From the NCBI GenBank assembly GCA_964643985.1, contig CAZXUS010000030.1, forward strand, positions 1-8,993: DNA of 8,993 nucleotides, written 5' to 3'. Origin of the DNA: UBA2773 sp964643985. Its GTDB lineage: Bacteria > Patescibacteriota > Minisyncoccia > Moranbacterales > DUUL01. The notes under the pieces are model-generated. The model did not search any database. It was given only the letters and a program-made list of their open reading frames with translations, and was not told the DNA's origin. The position numbers were made by a program, and so were the translations under genes. Below, piece after piece: positions 1-4,878 of the stretch (within the stretch, counting starts at the first letter, position 1; the number at the start of each line of letters is the position of its first letter).

Positions 1-975
1 CGAAGAGCTTGTTCTGCTTCTAAGTTCTTGCAATGTTGCTGGTAGCCCATTCTTGATAGTCTTATTTATCCAATAGAAAAGAAGCATATGTTCAGATGGT
101 TTAAGATTTTGTTGTAACAGATACCTCTCTAGCTCGTTTTCTTTCATTTCAGCAAGACTAAGAATGAATAATGCTTCTGGTTTAAAAGTTTTATTAAAAG
201 CTTCTAACAAAATATTTTTAACTAATTCTTTTTTTAAAACATCTCTTAAATAAAAATCTTTCTTTTTATCCTTAATCTTTGTTCTCAAGAAGACTTCCAG
301 CGCTTGTTTCTTTTGGAGCGATAGTTCAAACCGAATCATGTTATGTTCATAATCATTTGAAAGAATATTTTCTTGAATAGCTTTTTCAACGTTAGTAGAG
401 CCGTTGGCTAATATTTCCATTGGTTTATCGTAAATAGCATAACCTTGAGAGGTGTTCCAAAACTTCAACGAAGTCCCTTCCTTATTATTGTTTTGATTGA
501 AGGAGCTTAATCGTGAATCAGAACTTCTTTTTCTGCCCAATTCAGACATCTTCCAAATTATTTGCTTACTTGTTCCTAGATGGGGTGGTATTCGAAAGTT
601 TTTGCAAAAGTCTATTCTTCCTAAAGGCGAATTAGCAATTTTTTTTGGTGTAGTGTTTACCCCAACTCGCTTAAGTTCATTGGCTAGTTCTTCGTGTATT
701 TGATTTAAATGGGTTTCATTAATTTCTAAGAGATTAGTTCCAAATAAAAACTTTGGTAAAGAGATTTGAATTCGTAGTTCATGATCTTTGTGGTTAAGTA
801 CTAGTTGCGGGAAGTATTTTCCATCCTTTTTTCTTCGCTCAGCAAAGCTTTTTGGAAAAAAGCATCGATGAGTGAATCTATCCGTTATTACAATCATTTT
901 TGCTCCATCAAACTCTTGCTGCCAATCCTTTATTAGATCAAAATCTTTTAAAATAATCGTTACTGAGTCAATCAT
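1..975 (-). CDS. Phage/plasmid replication initiation protein, filamentous-phage gene II/X-like (C-terminus outside window)
   Basis: The reading frame is open for 325 codons from an ATG at 975 and runs off the left edge, so the C-terminus is missing. Seen: three blocks in the order I associate with the gene II/X (Phage_CRI, Phage_X) replication proteins. These are LGRIDFCKNF at residues 118-127, GYAIYDKPMEI at 178-188 and MIRFELSLQKK at 213-223, followed by a lysine-rich helical region. Proteins of this family nick one strand of a circular phage or plasmid replicon and start rolling-circle replication. I cannot point to the catalytic tyrosine. The start is supported by AAAGGA (984-989, minus strand) with 8-nt spacing. 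The ATG overlaps the stop of the 57-aa ORF by 8 nt, which suggests translational coupling. The nearby structured repeat could be the element's noncoding region, which is inference. It could instead be a plasmid-type Rep. The family call is from motif memory only. Confidence 0.66.
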   Translation of the reverse strand, partial: MIDSVTIILKDFDLIKDWQQEFDGAKMIVITDRFTHRCFFPKSFAERRKKDGKYFPQLVLNHKDHELRIQISLPKFLFGTNLLEINETHLNQIHEELANELKRVGVNTTPKKIANSPLGRIDFCKNFRIPPHLGTSKQIIWKMSELGRKRSSDSRLSSFNQNNNKEGTSLKFWNTSQGYAIYDKPMEILANGSTNVEKAIQENILSNDYEHNMIRFELSLQKKQALEVFLRTKIKDKKKDFYLRDVLKKELVKNILLEAFNKTFKPEALFILSLAEMKENELERYLLQQNLKPSEHMLLFYWINKTIKNGLPATLQELRSRTSSS

Positions 976-1141
976 TGTTGTTTTCCTTTCTGTTTCGTTC
1001 TTCTTCGATTCGATATTCAATCGAATTTAAAGTTCCGAAAAATCCTAATAAATTAAAATTAGCTTTAAATAGCTCCTTCGCAGTGTTTAAGTTGAATCCC
1101 TTGGTAAGCACCTCTTGCTTGGATTCTTTTAAGTTGTTCAT
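968..1141 (-). CDS. Small 57-aa ORF coupled to the Rep gene
   Basis: This is a 57-residue charged protein starting MNNLKESKQEVLTKGF and ending in a run rich in Glu, Arg, Lys and Asn. It has no membrane segment; residues 20-50 look helical. Its TGA stop lies inside the first codons of the Rep gene (8-nt overlap), and its ATG overlaps the TGA of the 24-aa ORF upstream by 4 nt (ATGA). Such nested overlaps are typical of compact phage or plasmid operons and are the main reason to believe it. An in-frame TAG lies just upstream, so the start cannot move far. I do not recognise the family. A small accessory or DNA-binding role in replication is possible but unsupported. Confidence 0.55.
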   Translation of the reverse strand: MNNLKESKQEVLTKGFNLNTAKELFKANFNLLGFFGTLNSIEYRIEEERNRKENNND

Positions 1142-1212
1142 TGTTGTGTCGAGCTAATTCTTGCAATTCTATGTTTTTCTAAAAGCTTTTCTTCTATCAA
1201 TAAAGTTCGCAT
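1138..1212 (-). CDS. Possible 24-aa leader ORF of the Rep operon
   Basis: A 24-residue ORF starts at ATG 1212 and reads MRTLLIEEKLLEKHRIARIS and a few more residues. GAGGA (1222-1226, minus strand) sits 9 nt upstream as a possible SD. Its stop forms a 4-nt ATGA overlap with the next ORF. The frame stays open a few codons into repeat copy A, so it could also be the tail of a gene cut by the repeat. A rival ATG at 1219 gives only 16 residues in another frame. It is supported only by the SD and the overlap. Confidence 0.3.
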   Translation of the reverse strand: MRTLLIEEKLLEKHRIARISSTQQ

Positions 1213-1227
1213 AGCGCATAATCCTCG

Positions 1228-1434
1228 GTGCAAAGACAAAACAAGAAGCGCCTGTCAAGGTGTTTTTTGTTTTGTCTTTTTCGCAAGGTTGAGAGGGAAT
1301 CGAACCAGACGGAAGCGCTATGTTGAGAGCTGGCGAGCAACTAAAGAGAGTGCGCTGAGTCCGGGGAGAAAGCGCTTAACGAAAACAAGCCGTAGGCGCC
1401 GTTTAAGTTTAGCGACTTGACCCTTTGATTCCCT
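1228..1434. repeat. 207-bp structured repeat, copy A
   Basis: This copy is 207 nt long with no indel relative to copy B (2466-2672) and only four substitutions. It is clearly more GC-rich than its flanks. It has two parts. Positions 1232-1279 form a hairpin with a 13-bp outer stem and a T tract. From about 1287 to 1434 is a segment closed by GAGGGAATC and its complement GATTCCCTC. Inside lie two AGCGCT palindromes and further short inverted repeats. A minus-strand ORF can be read through it, but diverged copy C breaks that frame, so I treat it as noncoding. It sits directly upstream of the Rep operon. It could be an element's intergenic or origin region, an RNA gene or a dispersed repeat; the sequence alone does not decide. 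Confidence 0.9.
1232..1281 (+). terminator. Hairpin with T tract at the left end of repeat copy A
   Basis: The arm AAAGACAAAACAA (1232-1244) pairs perfectly with TTGTTTTGTCTTT (1267-1279). CGCCT/AGGTG forms an inner stem around a GTCA loop. A short T run to 1281 follows. The form is that of an intrinsic terminator reading rightward. No plus-strand gene ends just before it here, so its role at this copy is uncertain; it could be a replication or packaging hairpin. Confidence 0.5.
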
Positions 1435-1505
1435 CCACTTGTGTGGCTAAAATAACTTTTATATAGTATTTTTTCAGGGACATAATTAGTTGGAATATTT
1501 TGTGG

Positions 1506-1511
1506 TATAAT
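1506..1511 (+). promoter_or_regulatory. -10 element (TATAAT) for the membrane protein gene
   Basis: A perfect TATAAT, preceded by a TG-rich stretch, lies 28 nt before the ATG at 1540. No good -35 box is seen at 16-18 nt. The expected transcript start near 1518 would leave a leader of about 22 nt without an SD. Confidence 0.4.
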
Positions 1512-1539
1512 AATTGTATAAATAATAAAAATAAAACAA

Positions 1540-2064
1540 ATGTTTAAAATTATTTTCATTCTTATCGGTTTATACATTCTTAAAAAGGGAAGAATTAATT
1601 TTTCAAACAATAGAGAATTAGTAAAACCTAAGTCAACTTACATCGGAGTTATTTTTTTGTTATCAGCACTAGTTCTTTTTGTTTTCCCTGATTCCGGATT
1701 AGATTTTATTATAGGAATTGTGGTCTTTATTGTAATTTTTATTACTTCTTATTTTTTAAGTGAAAATTCTGTAGATGAAAATATTATTAAAAGTAGCTAT
1801 CTACTTATAACTATTGCTTGGTTGGTGTTGCTTCTTCCGTCATTTTTTATTAGTGTGTTTGCGTTAGCTGGATCTGGATCTATTGATGATAATATTATAA
1901 AATATATTCTAATAATTAGTATAAGTTCATTTCCTGCTTCTTTGCTTGTGGGAATAATTGCCGGGTTTTTAAATATAAAGAAAAATAAAAATTATATTTT
2001 AGTATATTTGCCCTTTTTGAATCTAATTTTACTTTTAGTAAGTTTTATTATCAATGAGCTCTAG
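1540..2064 (+). CDS. Multi-TM integral membrane protein, unknown function
   Basis: This is a 174-aa, very hydrophobic protein. Likely membrane segments are at about residues 2-14, 35-51, 53-73, 85-111, 118-144 and 151-171, so five or six, with short charged loops (a KKGR loop near 16 and KKNK near 147-150). The N-terminal pattern, a short TM, then KKGRINFSNNRELVKPKS, then another TM, resembles small hypothetical proteins of CPR genomes, but I cannot name a family. No catalytic motif is visible. The ATG at 1540 follows a TATAAT by 28 nt and has no SD, as for most genes here. It lies between repeat copies A and B. The last codons overlap or abut the remnant of a C39-like peptidase gene. Confidence 0.72.
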   Translation: MFKIIFILIGLYILKKGRINFSNNRELVKPKSTYIGVIFLLSALVLFVFPDSGLDFIIGIVVFIVIFITSYFLSENSVDENIIKSSYLLITIAWLVLLLPSFFISVFALAGSGSIDDNIIKYILIISISSFPASLLVGIIAGFLNIKKNKNYILVYLPFLNLILLLVSFIINEL

Positions 2065-2068
2065 ATGG

Positions 2069-2424
2069 GTTGACTTTGGGATATTTTTAAAAGCTTGGGT
2101 TTGTTAAAATGAGAAAGCAAAAAAATTTTAGACCATCCTAATTTTACATATAATAGAAAGAAACCTGAATTTATTGATTTAAAGAGAGCTTTTGATAAAG
2201 GAGCGGTTTGTGAGGTAGTGTTTAATTCCAAGGCTCTTAACAACGAAGATGGGCTTAGTCTGCATAGAGTAGTTGTCCTTGGTGTTAATAAGGATAGTAT
2301 TACATTTCACGATCCAAGAAAAGAAAAAAATTTACCACCAAGAATAGAGAACAAGGAATCATTTGAAAAAACGTGGCTTGGAATTGATGAACCTGAGTTG
2401 TGTGTTTATTTCAAATTTTTATAA
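2069..2424 (+). pseudogene. Broken C39-like (papain-like) cysteine peptidase, N-terminus lost
   Basis: From 2113 to the stop at 2424 the frame reads like the C-terminal half of a Peptidase_C39_2-type protein. It has a KRAFDKGAVCEVVFNSKALN segment, then HRVVVLGV with the expected catalytic-type His, then FHDP with the Asp, then a FEKTWLG...PELCVY end. The N-terminal part with the catalytic Cys is missing. Just upstream, another frame gives FLKAWVC, then TAA at 2105-2107, then NEKAKK. Adding one A to the A7 run at 2119-2125 would join this to ILDHPNF of the downstream frame. So there is at least one stop, one likely frameshift and a 5' truncation. A GTG at 2218 could make a 68-aa fragment, but it would lack half the fold. 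The domain call is from pattern memory. Confidence 0.6.
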
Positions 2425-2435
2425 TTATTCTCCTC

Positions 2436-2474
2436 AAAAAAAGTTCTAACGTCCTTTACGACCCCGTGCAAAGA
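2436..2474 (+). repeat. ~40-bp dispersed motif, copy 1
   Basis: An A-rich start is followed by GTTCTAACGTCCTTTACGAC and CCCGTGCAAAGAC. It is nearly identical to 3857-3898 and recognisable in diverged form at 4121-4154. Here it runs straight into repeat copy B, sharing GTGCAAAGAC; copy A lacks it. Confidence 0.75.
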
Positions 2475-2672
2475 CAAAACAAGAAGCGCCTGTCAAGGTG
2501 TTTTTTGTTTTGTCTTTTTTGCAAGGTTGAGAGGGAATCGAACCAGACGGAAGCGCTATGTTGAGAGCTGGCGAGCAACTAAAGAGAGTGTGCTGAGTCC
2601 GGGGAGAAAGCGCTTAATGAAAACAAGCCGTAGGCGCCGTTTAAATTTAGCGACTTGACCCTTTGATTCCCT
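2466..2672. repeat. 207-bp structured repeat, copy B
   Basis: Same length as copy A, about 98% identical. The four differences are transitions at 2520 (T for C), 2591 (T for C), 2618 (T for C) and 2645 (A for G). It keeps the left hairpin (2470-2517 plus T tract) and the closing GGGAATC/GATTCCC pair. The change at 2645 breaks one pair of a small internal stem. Its left flank is the ~40-bp motif. Its right flank is unlike those of copies A and C. Confidence 0.9.
2470..2520 (+). terminator. Terminator-like hairpin in repeat copy B
   Basis: This is the same 13-bp AAAGACAAAACAA/TTGTTTTGTCTTT stem as in copy A, followed by a T run to 2520. It lies 45 nt after the stop of the peptidase remnant, where a rightward intrinsic terminator would make sense. 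Confidence 0.55.
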
Positions 2673-2725
2673 TTTTCCAAGAATTTATAATTAACCTGAT
2701 TTTTAATAATAACTTTTGATAGTTT

Positions 2726-2810
2726 GCCGAGTTTCGGGGAGGAGTCGCTTAATGAATGCAAGTCGAAGGCGACGTACGAGTTTGAGTCCGCTGACCCTTC
2801 AATTTCCTTC
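2726..2810. repeat. Diverged partial copy C of the 207-bp repeat
   Basis: It aligns over its length with the right half of copies A and B: a CGGGGA block, CGCTTAA, CAAG, AGGCG, GACCCTT and a TTCC-rich end. There are many substitutions and one extra base. A and C also share flanking sequence to their right ending CTAAAATAA (to 1453 and 2829), so the family unit extends past the 207-bp core. GTCG AAGG CGAC in copy C can form a small hairpin. The minus-strand frame open in A and B is stopped in C. Confidence 0.7.
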
Positions 2811-2895
2811 ACCCGTGCAACTAAAATAATATCACGGAAATGCTTTTGTTTTATATTCTATTTTTTGACAAAGAAGATGAAACTTGAATTGTGGG

Positions 2896-2924
2896 TTGAT
2901 TTTTATATGATTTTTTTATATGAT
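2896..2924 (+). promoter_or_regulatory. Promoter for the 258-aa gene
   Basis: TTGATT (2896-2901), a 17-nt spacer, then TATGAT (2919-2924). The predicted start near 2931 gives a leader of about 42 nt containing the SD. A TTGACA at 2865-2870 has no matching -10. Confidence 0.45.
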
Positions 2925-2963
2925 TATCTGTTGTGAAAATAATATAAGTTTTTTGAAAAATAG

Positions 2964-2970
2964 GGAGGTG
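2964..2970 (+). promoter_or_regulatory. Strong ribosome binding site (GGAGGTG)
   Basis: GGAGGTG lies just upstream of ATG 2973, with 4 nt between GGAGG and the start. It fixes this start and stands out because most genes in the window have no SD. Confidence 0.75.
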
Positions 2971-2972
2971 TT

Positions 2973-3749
2973 ATGGACGTTAATATAGCAAGAAAGAGGG
3001 CTAAGGAGTGCAGAGAACTATCTAATTTTTTTATTGAATTTAGTCCAGCGGTCAGGGAATTTAATGGCGATTTAGGTTGGGAAGGAGGGAGATTTTCATC
3101 AAGATTTTTAAAGGCAATCGTCAAGTGGTTTTTAATTTGGCGTCTAGAACGATTCGTCTTGATTCCTGATCTTTTAGTCCGAATAGAAGTCTTGATTGCT
3201 ATGAAAAATCTTCGGCATGTGAGCAAGCATATCGGATTGATAGCGAGCTTTTACAATTCTAGAGAAGATCTTTCTGAAGCCGCTGACTCTTACTTGTATG
3301 AAGTTCTAGATTTAAAAGAACTTGATTTTTTGGAAGTTGTTAGTGGTAAACTTCGTCATTGGCAGGGATGTTTGTCAATCGATTATTCCGAGGAATTTCG
3401 AATCGCAAGAGAGCGAGTAGAAATCAATGGTAAATTTACTATTAAAAAACGTCAACTTTCTGACGAGGAGCTGAAAATTAAATTAGCTGAAAACAAGATT
3501 AAAACTTTGTCTTTAGCTCGGCAAGATTTCCTTGAATATTGGGAAAAATATTTTAAAACGGATTTTTCTCGAAGGAGAAATGAGGTAGTTTATGATGGTC
3601 TGGACAATATTTTTCGGTATATATTCACTCAAGAAAAAAATAAAGAAACGATCGCCAAAGTCCTTCAGCTTTTGTCGCAATTCGCCACTTGGAAACATTT
3701 TCCAGAGGTATGGTTGGTCAAACTAGCTGAGAAAAATGCGAATCAATGA
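2973..3749 (+). CDS. Unrecognised 258-aa protein
   Basis: I do not recognise this family. It is a 258-residue, charged, largely helical protein. Residues 43-80 form a basic, partly hydrophobic stretch (KAIVKWFLIWRLERF followed by LIPDLLVRIEVLIAM) that could be a membrane-associated or core helix. Residues 143-190 are highly charged and may form a coiled coil. Trp and Tyr are frequent. No nuclease, ATPase or HTH signature is evident and no signal peptide is seen. The gene is a self-contained unit: TTGATT/TATGAT promoter, strong GGAGGTG SD and a good terminator 9 nt after the stop. Codon choice is less AT-biased than in its neighbours (more CGT, CGG, GCG, GTC), and it lies among the repeats. 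Recent acquisition is therefore plausible but inferred. That it is a real gene is well supported. Confidence 0.85.
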   Translation: MDVNIARKRAKECRELSNFFIEFSPAVREFNGDLGWEGGRFSSRFLKAIVKWFLIWRLERFVLIPDLLVRIEVLIAMKNLRHVSKHIGLIASFYNSREDLSEAADSYLYEVLDLKELDFLEVVSGKLRHWQGCLSIDYSEEFRIARERVEINGKFTIKKRQLSDEELKIKLAENKIKTLSLARQDFLEYWEKYFKTDFSRRRNEVVYDGLDNIFRYIFTQEKNKETIAKVLQLLSQFATWKHFPEVWLVKLAEKNANQ

Positions 3750-3757
3750 ATTCATTG

Positions 3758-3795
3758 AGGTGGACTTGTCACAATCGACAGGGTCCACCTTTTTG
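3758..3795 (+). terminator. Intrinsic terminator of the 258-aa gene
   Basis: AGGTGGAC (3758-3765) pairs perfectly with GTCCACCT (3783-3790) across a 17-nt loop, followed by TTTTTG. It begins 9 nt after the stop codon. Confidence 0.85.
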
Positions 3796-3856
3796 TTTAT
3801 TTAAAGGTTATTTACTTTCTAAAGTCTAAAATTTCAATATTTGTATCATTTTTTTC

Positions 3857-3898
3857 GAAAAAAGTTCTAACGTCCTTCACGACCCCGTGCAAAAGACA
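3857..3898 (+). repeat. ~40-bp dispersed motif, copy 2
   Basis: Nearly identical to 2436-2474: GTTCTAACGTCCTTCACGAC then CCCGTGCAAAAGACA. One substitution (C for T in the TTYAC part) and one extra A. It follows a T-rich stretch containing TTTTTTCGAAAAAA. No 207-bp repeat follows it. Confidence 0.75.
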
Positions 3899-4079
3899 TT
3901 CCAAATACTTCTCCTTTTTCTTCATCCTACTCAAACCGTCCAGGTTTGACCACAATAGGCTTTATTTTTGACCTTTTCTCACTTTTCGCTGTTGCAATCA
4001 AAAGTCTGACTTTAAAGTAATCAAGTTGACTGATGTCGAAAGGGTTGGTTTTGGGACAACGAATTAGTCAAAAAAGGCG

Positions 4080-4112
4080 ATACAAAGAACTATATTTTGT
4101 ATTGTTTTTTTT
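4080..4112 (+). terminator. Terminator-like hairpin, orphan
   Basis: ATACAAA (4080-4086) pairs with TTTGTAT (4096-4102), followed by a run of eight T. The stem is weak, being only A/T apart from one G-C pair. No gene ends just upstream. Confidence 0.4.
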
Positions 4113-4120
4113 ATATTTTT

Positions 4121-4154
4121 AAAAGCTCTAACATTCTTTGCGATTTTGTGCGCC
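4121..4154 (+). repeat. ~40-bp dispersed motif, diverged copy 3
   Basis: AAAAGCTCTAACATTCTTTG followed by CGATTTTGTGC aligns without gaps to copies 1 and 2. Differences are mostly C/T and A/G transitions. Like the other copies, it lies after a T-rich stretch. Confidence 0.55.
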
Positions 4155-4175
4155 TAAAGTTTAATTAAAAAATAC

Positions 4176-4203
4176 AAAAAACTATTTTCTAAAATAGTTT
4201 TTT
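4176..4203. terminator. Perfect AT-rich inverted repeat, probable bidirectional terminator
   Basis: AAAAAACTATTTT (4176-4188) and AAAATAGTTTTTT (4191-4203) are perfect complements, so in practice about 12 bp with a small loop. Both arms give a T run in the outgoing direction. GC is very low, so efficiency is uncertain. Confidence 0.5.
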
Positions 4204-4235
4204 GCTATCCCAAAGAAGAAGATCAAAGAAAATAT

Positions 4236-4264
4236 TTGATAAAAGCCTTTTAAACTGCTATTAT
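4236..4264 (+). promoter_or_regulatory. Promoter for the 99-aa membrane protein
   Basis: TTGATA (4236-4241), a 17-nt spacer, then TATTAT (4259-4264); each box matches 5 of 6 consensus bases. Predicted start near 4271, about 20 nt before the ATG. A second -10-like TATACT at 4280-4285 lacks a -35. Confidence 0.55.
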
Positions 4265-4291
4265 TATAAATAATAGGTTTATACTAAGGTT

Positions 4292-4591
4292 ATGAACGAA
4301 ATAATTATTATATTCAGTGTTTTTTTGATAGTTATGATTTCTTTGGCACTTAGGCAATGGCTTTGTTCGTGGGAGGGAATATTGAAAAAGAAAAAAATTA
4401 ATAAAAAAGAAGTCAATCTGGATGACGGTGATTGTTCCCCAAAATTTGCTCGAAGTTTTATTTTAATTTTTGAAACGCCTGATGGCAAAAAAATTAAATT
4501 GAAAGTTAATTCCAGGAGATTTAATTCTGTTGTTGTTGGGGCTAAGTATAAAAAAGCTAGAAAAACTTGGAAATTCAAAAAGTGTGATTAA
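4292..4591 (+). CDS. Small membrane-anchored protein, DUF2500-like shape
   Basis: A 99-aa protein with one N-terminal membrane segment (residues about 4-21), then a basic KKKKINKK linker. A compact C-terminal part follows, with a beta-rich pattern: FILIFETPDGKKIKLKVNSR, then FNSVVVGAKYKKARKTWKF. One TM plus a small domain of this strand pattern recalls DUF2500-type envelope proteins, but this is a weak resemblance from memory. The soluble part could face either side. AAGG lies 3 nt upstream of the ATG, a weak and close SD. It has its own TTGATA/TATTAT promoter and is followed by a terminator-like hairpin, so it is probably monocistronic. The antisense frame over the same span has no supporting signals. 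Confidence 0.68.
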   Translation: MNEIIIIFSVFLIVMISLALRQWLCSWEGILKKKKINKKEVNLDDGDCSPKFARSFILIFETPDGKKIKLKVNSRRFNSVVVGAKYKKARKTWKFKKCD

Positions 4592-4623
4592 AAAAGATTT
4601 GAAAATTCTGAATGAATAGGACT

Positions 4624-4651
4624 AAAAAGGCTTTAATTAAGCTTTTTTTTA
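4624..4651 (+). terminator. Probable terminator after the 99-aa gene
   Basis: AAAAAGGCTT pairs with AAGCTTTTTT across a TAATT loop with one bulged G, and a T run follows. It lies about 35 nt after the stop. Confidence 0.5.
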
Positions 4652-4701
4652 ATTAAAAATTTTAAAAGTTAAAGTTTTAACTAAAAAGTCAAGAGATTTT
4701 C

Positions 4702-4730
4702 TTGACACAGCTTGAATTTTGTGTTATGGT
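4702..4730 (+). promoter_or_regulatory. Promoter for the sigma4/HARE regulator
   Basis: A perfect TTGACA (4702-4707), a 17-nt spacer, then TATGGT (4725-4730). Transcription would start near 4737. That is about 46 nt before ATG 4783 and about 142 nt before ATG 4879, so the promoter does not settle which start is used. Confidence 0.6.
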
Positions 4731-4878
4731 TATAAAAGTTAGAAAGTAATCATTAAACGAACTTAATTCTGCTTAATTGGCAATGGTTCCAATAGTTGTT
4801 TTTTTAATAAAAAAATGTTTTGAATGTTTTTTATCAAAAAGATTGCTTAAAAGCGGTTTTCTAAATCTTATCTTAAAA

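Larger units (their letters stand above)
3796..4291. other. Noncoding gap with hairpins and dispersed motifs
   Basis: I see no credible gene on either strand. Besides the motif copies and terminators listed separately, there is an inverted repeat CAAACC GTCCA GGTTTG at 3932-3948. An outer CCTA/TAGG (3926-3929, 3956-3959) encloses it, and a T-rich stretch follows, so it may be another hairpin or an operator-like palindrome. A transcribed small RNA ending at the 4080-4112 hairpin is possible but has no promoter I can defend. Confidence 0.5.

Noticed and set aside
497..1157. Plus-strand ORFs of 60-68 aa over the Rep operon
   Set aside because: They are shadows of the minus-strand Rep and its coupled ORF, with no start signals.
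1211..1231. dif-like half site (GCGCATAA) at the junction of the Rep module and repeat A
   Set aside because: Only one half resembles a Xer site; the other half does not match and no second copy of this junction is in the window.
1253..1258. TTGACA on the minus strand inside repeat A as a -35 box for the Rep operon
   Set aside because: No -10-like sequence occurs at 16-18 nt, and the hexamer lies in the hairpin apex.
1287..1300. tRNA-like T-loop (GGTTCGATTCC on the minus strand) at the repeat
   Set aside because: The flanking bases do not form a T-arm stem and no acceptor, anticodon or D arm can be built.
1341..1610. Minus-strand ORF running into repeat copy A, with a C-terminus shared with the ORF at 2579-2812
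   Set aside because: The shared part is just the 207-bp repeat read through. Upstream parts are unrelated, the frame is broken in copy C, and the first overlaps the better membrane protein gene.
4279..4578. Minus-strand 99-aa ORF opposite the small membrane protein
   Set aside because: It mirrors the plus-strand gene, which has a promoter, a TM-plus-domain layout and a terminator; the antisense frame has none.
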